A stretch of DNA of 64,000 bases from Tritrichomonas musculus. Taxonomy: Eukaryota > Parabasalia > Tritrichomonadida > Tritrichomonadidae. Below are positions 29,154 through 39,075 of this stretch, piece after piece. The notes under the pieces were generated by a model. The model had not been told where the DNA came from and ran no database searches. It saw only the letters and a program-made list of their open reading frames with translations. The stretch lies in contig JAPFFF010000002.1 in assembly GCA_039105265.1 (NCBI GenBank), positions 7,254,001-7,318,000 on the forward strand. Direction: 5' to 3'. The position numbers were made by a program, and so were the translations under genes. The first letter of the stretch is position 1, and each line of letters starts with the position of its first letter.

Positions 29154-29827
29154 TTTTATGTGGATGAGTATCAATAAGGGGAACTGAATCGATATTTGAA
29201 TTCGTTTTATTTTATGAACAAAAGTTTCTATCGTTTCCAATAATACACCAATTGCTTTTTTTTTTTTAAATGTAATAATAGATGATTTATACAATGAATA
29301 AAATCGATAACAGAGGCAGAAATCTCACTTGTCTTATCAAAATATATTATTCAAGTCACATATATTGATTAAATAGTAAACATATTTCTGATAGACTTAT
29401 AAATATAATATATTTTTAATATGTTAATTTAATACTAAAAATAAAAATTGTATATATGCATGAAAACATTAGGATGGAGTTGCAATATAAAAGATAATAA
29501 AAAATTTTAAATTCAAAAATATATTCAATTTTTCTTTGATAACATTCAATGCAATTTGAAATAATGGATTTTTCAATATTTGCTAATATTGTTTTTTAGT
29601 AAAAGTTACAAGTTTTATATAATGCAAACAAAGGTTTAAATATAATGTTTGCTATAAAAATATTAAAATAATATTTAAATACGTATTTCATTTGGATATA
29701 TTTTTGCAAAATTTTGAGGAAATTGGATTCTCAAAAAGCTAATTATACTAGCCAAACAAATGAAGAAAATGTACACAATTTTTTGCCAACAAATAATCTG
29801 AATTGAATTTTTAAATAAATATTTTAT
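29154..29827. other. Divergent promoter spacer
   Basis: AT-rich spacer between divergently transcribed genes. I see no gene. A CTCAAAAAGCTAATTA word lies about 90 nt before the start at 29828 and resembles the recurring CAAAAAGT motif. Confidence 0.5.
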
Positions 29828-30922
29828 ATGAATTTTCGCCTACCACCAAGAGCTTTGAAGCCACCTCGCGTTATTCATGTAACAAAGGGGTCTGAAGCTT
29901 TGACACCGCAGCCAAAAGGAGCGCCTTTTTCTCCACTTATGTTTTTTCAACGAAATAGTCAATCAAGCCCATCTTATAATTCAACATCACTCGTTCCTCG
30001 TGCACCTATAGTCCATTTCTTTGTTTGTGATCACGGAAATGCTAAAGTAAAAGCACTTGCAGAACAATTTATCAAAATATTAACAGAAAACGGAATAGAT
30101 GTTTTTGTTGAAGAATTCCCAATTCATCAACCTGGATATCAAGTTCGTGCTGCATCACTTTCTACATTTGCTGATTTCTTCTTTCAAATTCATTCAAAAA
30201 CAGCTGGGCCTGGCCATGTACGACTTTACGAAGGTGGACAACCAAACAGAATGACAACTACAGAAGCTGTTGCTAAAATTTGGTCAATGTGGAGATCAAA
30301 ATGCGGTGCATTATCACCTGAAGAAGTTGGTATTTTGTCAAAAGATTGTTTGATGTTTTTACTTAAAGAATTTGCAAATATAGTTCCTCAAAATCTTGAT
30401 ATTGCTTCACTTCAATCGCAAGCTCGCGAATCAATAGAAAACGGAATTAGTGTTAAACCAATTGTTGACAAACTTCATGAATTTGAAGTAGTACTTAATG
30501 ATGGAAAAGCTCAGATCCTTACATCAAAAACAATGAGTTATGAATGGAAAAAAGAGCCTGGTAAAGTTCTCGATCGAGTTAATCCACAACCAACTACAAC
30601 AAGAGGTCTTTCTCAACCACTTAAAGAAATTTTAATTGAAGTTATTAAACAAACTTTTCAAAAAGTAAAGGCAATTATTGACGTCCTTGAAAAATATTAT
30701 TCTCCATCTCAGTCAACTAGTCAAGGTGGTCCCAATTTCAATAGTATAGGCGAAAGTACGATTGGAAGCGATCAAAAAACAAGAGATGGAAGTTCATGGA
30801 AGTTATTAATTGAAAGTGCAGATGAAGACAGAGTTGGTAGTATGCGAATACCTTCTTATGGTGATGGAAATCCATTGAGTGAGTCAATGAATACACCAGT
30901 TCTCTTACTTGACGATTATTAA
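29828..30922 (+). CDS. Unassigned 364-residue protein with an alpha/beta domain
   Basis: I do not recognise the family. The N-terminus (1-55) is basic and Pro/Ser-rich. Residues about 59-110 read as an alternating strand-helix-strand unit (IVHFFVCDHG, then VKALAEQFIKILTENGIDVF), reminiscent of anticodon-binding or other Rossmann-like folds. A helical middle with WSMWRSKCGALSPEEVGIL follows, then a final helix pair (about 255-285) and a Ser/Gly/Asn-rich tail. No signal peptide or membrane segment is seen. It lies 97 bp upstream of, and co-oriented with, the tubulin cofactor C gene, which does not by itself suggest a link. Confidence 0.75.
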   Translation: MNFRLPPRALKPPRVIHVTKGSEALTPQPKGAPFSPLMFFQRNSQSSPSYNSTSLVPRAPIVHFFVCDHGNAKVKALAEQFIKILTENGIDVFVEEFPIHQPGYQVRAASLSTFADFFFQIHSKTAGPGHVRLYEGGQPNRMTTTEAVAKIWSMWRSKCGALSPEEVGILSKDCLMFLLKEFANIVPQNLDIASLQSQARESIENGISVKPIVDKLHEFEVVLNDGKAQILTSKTMSYEWKKEPGKVLDRVNPQPTTTRGLSQPLKEILIEVIKQTFQKVKAIIDVLEKYYSPSQSTSQGGPNFNSIGESTIGSDQKTRDGSSWKLLIESADEDRVGSMRIPSYGDGNPLSESMNTPVLLLDDY

Positions 30923-31019
30923 TTAATAAATGTGTGAGATTCTTTTATTTTTATTTAAGATTTTAAGATCGTTATTTCAACTTTTTCAATTATTTTATAT
31001 ATAGTCAGTTTATAATTCA

Positions 31020-31850
31020 ATGTCAGACGCTGATCAACTTAATGTACTTCTTTTTAAAGGAGACGCAGCTAACTTCCAAAAAGAATTTGAAAAACGATTA
31101 AATGCATTAAAGAAAGAAGTCGAACTTCAGAAAGGTCCAGCTAATGCTCAAAAAAAGGAAACTCAAAGATCAGAACTTGATACACTTTCAGATGCACTTA
31201 GAAAAGGAGGCAAAATGCTTCCTCCTTTCTATCAAGCCAAGTATCAGAAAGCGCTTGACGAGTTACAGAAAAAATTTTCTAGCGCACCTAAACCAGCCTT
31301 TTCTTTTTCATTCTCGAACAAGATGAAGCCTGTTGCTGAAACATCAGTTGCTAAAAAGTTCAAAGAAGAAGAAAAGAAAGAAAGTATAGATACTGAATTA
31401 GAACCGAAGAGCGATTGGACACTTCATGATTTAAAAGATCAAAAGATTGAGCATAAATGCGATGGAAAACATATTAGTATTAATAACCTTGAAAATTGTA
31501 CTTTATTTATACCAAATGACACTCCATCTATTTCCTTCAATAATTCTAAAAATTGTGTTTTTATTGTTCCCACAGTTGCCGGAAGTGTTCACATAACTAA
31601 ATGCGATTCATGCAAGTTTGCTTTTTCGATGAAGCAACTTCGAATTCATCAAACAACTAAAACTGACTTTTATATCTCAGTCTTGAATGATCCTATTATT
31701 GAAAAATGTACAGAGGTAAGATTTGCGCCTCTAAAGCAAAATGATAATGGTCCCTGGGATCATGTGAAAGATTTTGATCATCCAGAAACTGATACATCTC
31801 CTAATTGGAGTATAATTTCGGAATCAGAGCGCCATGTTCCGACATTTTAA
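31020..31850 (+). CDS. TBCC: Tubulin-folding cofactor C
   Basis: Cofactor C stimulates GTP hydrolysis by beta-tubulin in the cofactor supercomplex, releasing folded tubulin dimers in the cytosol. The N-terminal 90 residues are a charged helical bundle as in cofactor C. Residues about 130-276 form the TBCC beta-helix, with repeated strands (ISINNLENCTLFIPND and ISFNNSKNCVFIVPTV) and the key motif QLRIH, whose arginine is the catalytic finger in this family. This is followed by DPIIEKCTEVRFAPL and the C-terminal SPNWSII. Length (276) is somewhat shorter than human TBCC (346). An RP2-like or TBCCD1 identity is less likely because of the N-terminal helical part. Confidence 0.87.
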   Translation: MSDADQLNVLLFKGDAANFQKEFEKRLNALKKEVELQKGPANAQKKETQRSELDTLSDALRKGGKMLPPFYQAKYQKALDELQKKFSSAPKPAFSFSFSNKMKPVAETSVAKKFKEEEKKESIDTELEPKSDWTLHDLKDQKIEHKCDGKHISINNLENCTLFIPNDTPSISFNNSKNCVFIVPTVAGSVHITKCDSCKFAFSMKQLRIHQTTKTDFYISVLNDPIIEKCTEVRFAPLKQNDNGPWDHVKDFDHPETDTSPNWSIISESERHVPTF

Positions 31851-32079
31851 CATAATATTATGCTTTGGTGATTTTCTTTCTTCAAATTATTTTATTTTAT
31901 GTGTAATTATTGTTTCTCTGTAAATTTTTCATAATGTAATGTTAATAATTGCATAAACAGTTTATTAATAAACAAATTAAATAACATTATACATCAATGA
32001 GATTATTCATGATAATAATTATTAATAAAAAACTCAAATATATATATATAATTTGTCGATATCAATGTATTTTAATATT

Positions 32080-33130
32080 TTAATCCCAAGTATCAGCTGG
32101 AGGCTGTCGAGCAGCTTCATTTGGGTTTTCATATGAAAAGGAATTTGCAACCTTTTCAGAAATTTTGTCAATAGTATCTTGATCAACTTGTAATGGCGTT
32201 TCATTGTATTTATCACCTTTTCCTCCACCATCGCGTGGACCTCGGCCTCGATCATTTCCTCCACCTCTTCCTCGGTCATCATATCCACGGTCATTACCAC
32301 CACGATCATTATTGCCATACCTATTATAGTTGTTGTGATCATTTCCACCACCATATCTGTCATGGTTGCCACGATCATTTCCACCGCCACCATATCGGTC
32401 ATGGTTACCACGGTCGTTTCCTCCACCATATCTATCATAATTTCCTTGGTTATTTCCGCCTTGCCAATTATCATAATTTCGGCCACCTTGAGGATTTCCA
32501 TATCCTCCATTATTATTGTTGTAGTCATTTCGGTTGTAATTTCTTCCATCATTTCCGCCATTGTAGTTTCCTCTTTGATCGCCAGGTCCATTGTTATAAT
32601 TGCCACCTTGGTTTCCGTAGCCGCCACCACGATTTCCATAACTACCACCTTGGTTTCCATATCCACCGCCTTGGTTTCCGTAACCGCCGCCATATCCGCC
32701 GTCACGATTTCCTCCGTAGCCTCCTTGATTTCCATAGTTTCCGCCTTGGTTACCATATCCACCACCTTGGTTTCCATAGCCGCCACCACGGTTTCCATAG
32801 CCACCACCTTGGTTTCCATATCCACCGCCTTGGTTTCCATAGCCACCACCTTGGTTTCCATAACCGCCACCTTGGCCACCGTATCCACCGCCACGGTTTC
32901 CTCCGTAGCCTCCTTGGTTTCCATAGTTGCCGCCTTGGTTACCATATCCGCCACCTTGGCCTCCGTTAGGGTATCCACCACCACGGTTTCCTCCGTAGCC
33001 TCCTTGATTTCCATAATAATTATTGTCATTGTATCCGCCGCCTTGGTTTCCGTTATACCCATCACGAGAACCGTATTGTCCTTGACCTTGTCCGTAATGA
33101 GCTGATGTAAGAAAATTAAAACATACACAT
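32080..33130 (-). CDS. Gly/Asn/Gln/Tyr-rich RGG-type protein, spliced (25-nt intron)
   Basis: Exon 1 is only ATG T (33127-33130). Removing 33102-33126 joins it to exon 2 (32080-33101), giving M-S-H-Y-G-Q-G-Q-G-Q and an open frame of 341 codons ending in TAA. The body consists of about twenty imperfect repeats of the type GYGNQGGG / GYGGNRGGG / YDRYGGGNDRG, with several RG and RGG sites near the C-terminus (DDRGRGGGNDRGRG). The last 45 residues are not repetitive (DTIDKISEKVANSFSYENP). No RNA-recognition motif is present. Such proteins commonly bind RNA or condense; this is inference. Without splicing the frame has no ATG, so the long competing frames seen on both strands here are translations of the same repeats. 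Confidence 0.8.
33102..33126 (-). other. 25-nt spliceosomal intron
   Basis: On the coding strand the intron begins GTATGT, the trichomonad donor consensus, and ends TTACATCAG with a short T-rich interior. It interrupts the second codon (T|CT, Ser). The total exon length (1026 nt) is an exact multiple of three. Length fits the 23-25-nt class reported for trichomonads. Confidence 0.8.
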
Positions 33131-33903
33131 TTTTTTAGAAAAAAAAGATTTTTAAAGGGAGGGGAGATTCACCATATAATTTGAGTGAGTATATGGTCAT
33201 ATGTCTTTTTATAAAAAAAGATAATTTTTATTAGACACAACCATACTAATCATCAATTTTTCTATTTTTTTTGAATCTTTCAAGATAACATACTAAACAT
33301 AAATGCTTTTTAATTTTATCCACAAGAAAATCTACATGCCAATCTACCAGAATATTTTAGAGATATGTTTTAAATCATATAAATACATTAGACAAGCAGA
33401 TCTTTTTCTGTAGCAAGAGAGATTGAGTCTAAAATATTCAAATATATATTTAGATAAGTAGGCATAACTATGGTTAAAATATTCAAATATAATGTCATGT
33501 GTGTGTAAAATTCGTATTTATTTTTGGAGTTTTTTTTTTAATTCTTTAGGTTAATAATAATAATGTAATTAGTAATGTTGTATAAAGATTTCTATTTTAG
33601 AATTAATTTTTTTTTCCCTTGTCAAGTAATTTAGATATGATGTTATCTTATTAATTTATATATTTATTGATTAAATTCAATATATAGTAGGATGGAGGTT
33701 TTCTGTTCTCTTTCGATTAATTTAATAGGAATGTAAATGATTGTTTTTCTGAGGTAATAATGCAGTTAGATAGAGTTGTGTTTTTGGCAAAGATATGAAA
33801 TTTTATGGTTGAATCATTTTTTAATGATTCCTAAAACCAAATATAAATAAAACGTTATTTTTTTGCATTCTCTTAATAATACTTAGTTAACTATAACTAT
33901 ATA
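33131..33903. other. Divergent promoter spacer
   Basis: AT-rich spacer with several T runs between the RGG-type gene and the GAF-PDE gene. I see no further gene, repeat or RNA. A purine-rich GGGAGGGGAG patch (about 33158-33167) lies some 30 nt before the RGG-type start. Confidence 0.5.
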
Positions 33904-36900
33904 ATGAATAACACGAGCTTTTCAAAAGGATTGAAATTGCATAAAAAGACAAGCAGGCGTTGCTCTGTACCTAATCCACAAATACCATATAATGAAGATA
34001 ATACTCTCCAAGATTTAGCGTTAAACAATTTAATAGTTTCTGATAATTTAAATTCTTCAAGGAAAACAACATCTCGCTCGCCTCAACGTTCATCCCAATG
34101 TTCTCGCGCTCAATCATCTATTTCAAAGGTTACTCAATCTCCAACATCACGAAAATTGCAATCAAAAAAAAATTTAGATAATTTACCTCCATTAGCAAAT
34201 TCAGCGATAGGAAGTAATACGTCATCTGCAGTATATGGATGTCCATCATCACGATCGCATTCTTCTTTCCAATCAGTTGACAAGTATATTAGACAAGAAT
34301 CAGTTTTAGAAGCATTTTTAGTTAATACCATGTCACTTCCACTTCATGCTGCTATTGAACAAACAATCAAAATCACTCTAAAAGCGGAAACCGTAACATA
34401 TTGGCAAGATATTCCATCGCTTCACCTTCTATATTCAAACCGTATTTCCACTACGATAGACCATTCGAATGGCCTTGTTGGTCACACATTTTTCTCTCGT
34501 GAAATTGTTAAATCGCAAAAAGCTTCACTACATCATTCATATAATGAAGAAATTGACAGCAAGGTCTGTTCGAAGGAAGTTCCTGTTTTGTTGTTCCCTC
34601 TTTGGGACTCCAACAACAATGTTTGTGGTGTTGTTGAAGTGACACGAGATCCAAAGAAGCCTTTTTTTGACAGTGGAGATGAAGAATTCATTCAATTTTT
34701 CATCAAAAAGTTCAAAATTTACTCTCATTGGCTGTTTAAAGTGTCACATCCAAGAGATTTCTGCTTAGATCTACTTCAAATAATGGAAGTAGAGCAATAT
34801 CTTCTTATTCTTCAGCGTAAGATGTCGACTTTATTTGAATGTAACAAGTGTGAAATATGGAAATTTAACACACTTTCAAACGAAGCCATTCGTTATTCAA
34901 AAAGTGTCACTAAAATTGAAGCTGGCAGTTGTGGAATTGTCGGTGAGTCATTAATGAAAGAATGTCTAGTTAATTGTTCACTTAATAAGATGCAAAGTAG
35001 TTATCTTGAGAGCGCTGATGGCAGTGAATCTGAGGCTGTTTTAGTAATGCCATTAATTCGATTGAGGCAGAACATGAAGTATGCTGTTATTCTTCGTGGG
35101 AAGAAAAGATTGAATGTTTTTACGGATGTTGATGAGAAGCTTCTTCGTGATGTTTCGCCATATCTAATTTTGGCTCTTGAGAATAATGAGAAGTATTCAT
35201 CAAGTGGAATTGGAGGTGATCGAAATAATGTAGAAAGACAGTTTGTGAGTAGTTTTAAACAAATTGTTGATGAAATTTCGAAGGGTTCAAAAACAAACGA
35301 CATTGTGAAACAGTCAATGGAAGTCCTTGAAAGATTGGTCAATTCAGATCGGTCTCTTCTTTTCGCCTACAATTCGAGTAAGGATGAATTGGAAGTCATC
35401 GCGTCAACTGGCATAAAAAATAATAAAAAATTCTCAATCGACGCTAATCGTGGAATTGTAGGGAAGACGTTTCATGAAGGAAACACGATGAATATTCCTG
35501 ATGTATATAATTTTAACGGTTTTGACAATTATTTTGACCTTCAAACCGAATATAAAACGCATACGTTAATTTCTGTTCCAGTCAAAAATAACCGTCAACA
35601 AGTCATCGGTGTAGCTCAATTTATGAACAAGAAAGATGACAAACCGTTTTCAAACTTGGACATTTCTAACGTCGAATCATTCATGACATTCTGTGGAATT
35701 CTAATGGAGAACGATAGGATATTCAATGAATCAACGATGGCTGAGAATGAATTGAAATGTTTTGTTAATGTATTGAAAACAATAATTTCAAATGATCCTA
35801 TGAAAAAGTTGCTAGAAACGGTTGTTGAAAATGCAAAGAAATCTGTAAATGCCGATAAATCGACACTTTTCTTACATGATAGTGTTGTTAGTGTCTTGTC
35901 TACTTATATAACTGATCAGGCAAACATGCCAGCAACGATTCCACTCAAGCTTGGAATTGCTGCCATTTCTGTTCAGAAGAAAGAGTCAATCATTGTTAAC
36001 GATGCTTATCACGACGCTCAATTTAACAAGATGGTTGATTTTAGTACTAATTATAAAACAAGTAAAGTCATAGCTTCTCCAATTATGTCGCAAAAAGGGA
36101 ATGTTTTCGGTGTGTTAGAAGTAGTTAATAAAAAAGAAGGAAGCTTCACTCAGCGTGATTTGATGATTATCGATTCATTTGCGAACATTTGTTCTTCAAT
36201 CATTCAGAATAATAATTTGAATGATATTTGCGATCGTGGAGCGTCTGAAGTTGAAATGATGAAATGGATTGGTGATCTTGAGCGTCAATCAGTTCAAACT
36301 CCGTCGAAGCTTGTCATTCCAACCGATAAAATTGAATCACTTAGAACTTTTTCATTCAATGCAATTGAATGGAATGGAATTGGGTTGTTTAAAGTTGCTT
36401 TTTTCGTTTTTAATGAATATCATCTTCTCGAACAATTTAAGATTAATAATGACATGTTTTTCACTTTCTTATACAGACTTCGTGAGTGTTATAACGACAT
36501 TCCTTATCATAATTGGATCCACGCAATCGATGTCCTTCAACTTTATTCGCAGCAAATGAAAGTGTCGCATTTTGATAAAAATTTAACTGGTCTTGAATTG
36601 CTTGCCATTTGTATTGCTGCTATTTCTCATGATGTTGGGCATCAAGGTTACGATAATGAATTCCATATAAAAGCAAAAACTCCCTTTGGAATCATGTACA
36701 AAAAGCAAAAAAGTGTCACTGAACTCGCTCATTGTTCAAAGTTAATAAATATCATTAATAATGGCAACGCTGTTAATGATGGTAGTGAGAACCATGGCTG
36801 TAATTTGTTCCATTCAATCTCAGATGGCGACCAAATGAAGATTTGGTCTTGGATAATTGAAATGATATTATCAACTGATATATCAAATCATGAAAAAATT

Positions 36901-37296
36901 TTAAGAAACGTCATAAATGTAATGAATGAAGGCCCTATTAATTTAAGTAACGAAAAACACAGAATAATGGCAATGACTTTGCTGATGAAGATCGCTAACG
37001 TGGCTAATGTGCTGAGACCTTTTGATATATCGTCACAATGGACCGACGCTTTGCTGGAAGAGGTTTGGAAACAGGGAGATATTGAAAGAAAAATGGGTTT
37101 CGAAATAACTAACCCTATCGAAGAGAGAAATTGTGATAAAGAAAAATTACAGATTAAGTTCATAGAGGAAATGTGCATCCCAATGTTCCAAGTAGTGTCA
37201 AGAATATTCCCTGAACTTGAAATTAATGAAAAAACAGCAGAATCAAATGTAAATGGATGGAGAGAAAGATTGGCTGAAAAAGAAAAAGATACTTGA
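33904..37296 (+). CDS. GAF-domain cyclic nucleotide phosphodiesterase with altered metal site
   Basis: This 1130-residue protein would hydrolyse cAMP or cGMP in the cytosol. After a Ser-rich, basic N-terminus (1-135) come about four GAF domains (roughly 140-290, 295-430, 455-610 and 620-775), recognisable by blocks such as GVAQFMNKKDDKPFSNLD and FGVLEVVNKKEGSFTQRDL. A class I PDE domain (about 810-1120) follows. Its metal-site histidines and aspartate are present: YHNWIHAIDV (H868, H872), SHDVGH (H909, D910) and ILSTDISNH. The position of the fourth ligand, normally Asp in the H-x-A-D-x-S-N-P motif, reads KIANVANVLRP with Asn at 1032, so activity may be weakened or altered. Confidence 0.88.
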   Translation: MNNTSFSKGLKLHKKTSRRCSVPNPQIPYNEDNTLQDLALNNLIVSDNLNSSRKTTSRSPQRSSQCSRAQSSISKVTQSPTSRKLQSKKNLDNLPPLANSAIGSNTSSAVYGCPSSRSHSSFQSVDKYIRQESVLEAFLVNTMSLPLHAAIEQTIKITLKAETVTYWQDIPSLHLLYSNRISTTIDHSNGLVGHTFFSREIVKSQKASLHHSYNEEIDSKVCSKEVPVLLFPLWDSNNNVCGVVEVTRDPKKPFFDSGDEEFIQFFIKKFKIYSHWLFKVSHPRDFCLDLLQIMEVEQYLLILQRKMSTLFECNKCEIWKFNTLSNEAIRYSKSVTKIEAGSCGIVGESLMKECLVNCSLNKMQSSYLESADGSESEAVLVMPLIRLRQNMKYAVILRGKKRLNVFTDVDEKLLRDVSPYLILALENNEKYSSSGIGGDRNNVERQFVSSFKQIVDEISKGSKTNDIVKQSMEVLERLVNSDRSLLFAYNSSKDELEVIASTGIKNNKKFSIDANRGIVGKTFHEGNTMNIPDVYNFNGFDNYFDLQTEYKTHTLISVPVKNNRQQVIGVAQFMNKKDDKPFSNLDISNVESFMTFCGILMENDRIFNESTMAENELKCFVNVLKTIISNDPMKKLLETVVENAKKSVNADKSTLFLHDSVVSVLSTYITDQANMPATIPLKLGIAAISVQKKESIIVNDAYHDAQFNKMVDFSTNYKTSKVIASPIMSQKGNVFGVLEVVNKKEGSFTQRDLMIIDSFANICSSIIQNNNLNDICDRGASEVEMMKWIGDLERQSVQTPSKLVIPTDKIESLRTFSFNAIEWNGIGLFKVAFFVFNEYHLLEQFKINNDMFFTFLYRLRECYNDIPYHNWIHAIDVLQLYSQQMKVSHFDKNLTGLELLAICIAAISHDVGHQGYDNEFHIKAKTPFGIMYKKQKSVTELAHCSKLINIINNGNAVNDGSENHGCNLFHSISDGDQMKIWSWIIEMILSTDISNHEKILRNVINVMNEGPINLSNEKHRIMAMTLLMKIANVANVLRPFDISSQWTDALLEEVWKQGDIERKMGFEITNPIEERNCDKEKLQIKFIEEMCIPMFQVVSRIFPELEINEKTAESNVNGWRERLAEKEKDT

Positions 37297-37532
37297 CTCT
37301 ATTATTTATATATTATGCAACCATTTAATGCTTGTATATTTATTATGTTGTTATTGTTATTCTAAAAAAAAAAAATGAATATATATTAATGTTTTTTTTT
37401 TTTTTTTGATTTTGATATTTCATTTCAAAAAGTTTTGCAAATGAACAAATAACAACTTAAAACTTAAAATAAAAGTATTCGTTGAACTTAATAATAATTT
37501 ATTGTTATTATTTGATTTTTTTAAAAAAGGCT

Positions 37533-38462
37533 TCAAATGGCCTTTTTACATTTCTTAATATATGCCATGTATTCTTCTTTGTTGACACCCTCAAACCAAT
37601 ATGATTCATCAAGCTCAAATAGCTGAGTAAGTTGATGGAAAGTTGGTCTAAAGAATGGATTTTCGTCTGTGCATCTTGTATAAATGCTCCACTGTTTATT
37701 CGTAACGCCATCAGGTCTTGCAAATCTAGCTCCTTGTGTTACACGGTCCATCAAGTTGTCGGCAGATCCAATTGATCCATTGTTATCATCAAGATTTCTG
37801 AGTTCGCCAAAGTATTGAAGGTACATCACACCAAATGAGAAAACATCAACTGTATTTGTGTAATTGCTGTATTTACCTTCAATAAGTTCTGGTGCCATAT
37901 AAAGAGGAGCTCCAACTTTGACTGTCATCCTTCTCTTTGGATTGTTTTTACGAGAAAGTCCAAAGCCACCAAGGCGAACATCATAATTCTCATCGAGTAA
38001 AATATCCATTGGTGTTAAGCCACGGTGCATGATTCCTTTTGAGTGAAGATAATCCATTGCTGAGCAAATTCCGTAAATTGAACACATCATTTTTGTTGAT
38101 GTAAATTCTTCATGTCCTTGTAATTTTTTATTTTTCTTTTGAAGAGCATTGTACAATGTTCCGTTTGGTATGTATTTTGTTATAATTATAGGGCATGGGT
38201 ACAAGTTGAATCCAACAAGTCTAATACATTTAGGATGTTTAATGGTGGCAAGGAGTTCAATTTCTCTCATTACGCTTGAGAGGTTGTATGTATCAGACAT
38301 GTCCATTTTAATAACTTTTATGGCAACATGCAAATTATCTGATTTTCTAATTGCACCACGAACTTCACCCATCGAGTATGAGCCAAATTTTTCATCTGTA
38401 ATGTCATAGTCATTATTATAGTCTGCAATGTAGTCTGCAAGAAGACAAATCGATGATGACAT
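37533..38462 (-). CDS. Protein pseudokinase
   Basis: The 309 residues are one kinase fold with the usual order, but most catalytic signatures are changed. The glycine loop reads GSYSMGEV. The VAIK lysine (K49) and an alpha-C glutamate (MREIE) are kept. The catalytic loop is HRGLTPMDILL (146-156) in place of HRDLKxxNILL, so the proton-acceptor Asp, the Lys and the Asn are all lost. The DFG motif reads GFG (166-168), removing the Mg-binding Asp. APE and the later lobe (DVFSFGVMYLQ) are normal. The remaining pattern (MREIELLATIKHP, YIPNGTLYNAL) is tyrosine-kinase-like/TKL in style. A scaffold or regulator role is inferred. Confidence 0.88.
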   Translation of the reverse strand: MSSSICLLADYIADYNNDYDITDEKFGSYSMGEVRGAIRKSDNLHVAIKVIKMDMSDTYNLSSVMREIELLATIKHPKCIRLVGFNLYPCPIIITKYIPNGTLYNALQKKNKKLQGHEEFTSTKMMCSIYGICSAMDYLHSKGIMHRGLTPMDILLDENYDVRLGGFGLSRKNNPKRRMTVKVGAPLYMAPELIEGKYSNYTNTVDVFSFGVMYLQYFGELRNLDDNNGSIGSADNLMDRVTQGARFARPDGVTNKQWSIYTRCTDENPFFRPTFHQLTQLFELDESYWFEGVNKEEYMAYIKKCKKAI

Positions 38463-39075
38463 TATATTTTTGAAATAAAATGATTTAATATTTTCTTTGG
38501 TGAACTCTTTTTTTAAATTTTTTCTATCATTAAGATGAACCCTGAGTTTTCAAAAAGTGAAAAATCGAACCGATTTTTCAAAAAAAAAAAATATCTTTCC
38601 AATAGAAAATTCAATAATGTATTTGAAATATGCTTGAAAGAGAACAATTTTTCAATAAGGCAAAAAATATATAAAAAAAAATGTAAATAGCAGGAACAAT
38701 TATATTTTTTTATGCATGTTTTCTGCCTTATTTTTAATATTGCATTACATCGTGATTTTTCATTAAAATATTTGAAAATATATGTGAACTTTCTTTAATA
38801 TGTTCAAATAAGTATTTTGTAGAACAATATGTTTGATAACTAATTTAGGTTTACTTCAATAAGTATAATTTATAAGGGCTATTTATCCTTTTAATTTTGA
38901 GATGTTTTGAAAAAATTGTATGAATTTTCACAAATTTGTGATGTTTTAAAGCTATCCTAAACATTGCTTTATTTACATGGAAGCTTAATCTCAAAGGCAA
39001 AACTTGCATAAAAAAAAAAAGTTGTTCATGGAATATTTTTATTAATAAAACATAAACATAGTATTTTCTATATTT
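38463..39075. other. Spacer between two kinase genes
   Basis: AT-rich. GTTTTCAAAAAGTGA at about 38546-38560 lies some 85 nt upstream of the pseudokinase start and is one of the better examples of the recurring motif. Nothing else supportable. Confidence 0.5.

Noticed and set aside
32034-33128. Long Met/Thr/Glu-rich minus-strand ORF and two long plus-strand ORFs (32193-32969, 32335-33105)
   Set aside because: They are alternative-frame translations of the GGN-CAA-GGT repeat DNA. The Gly/Asn/Gln/Tyr frame, joined to an ATG by the 25-nt intron, has a natural non-repetitive C-terminus and an exact reading frame.
29809-33903. Classical trichomonad initiator TCA+1Py(T/A) just before start codons
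   Set aside because: I could not find a consistent match 5-25 nt upstream of most starts here; occasional TCA words are no more than expected in AT-rich DNA.
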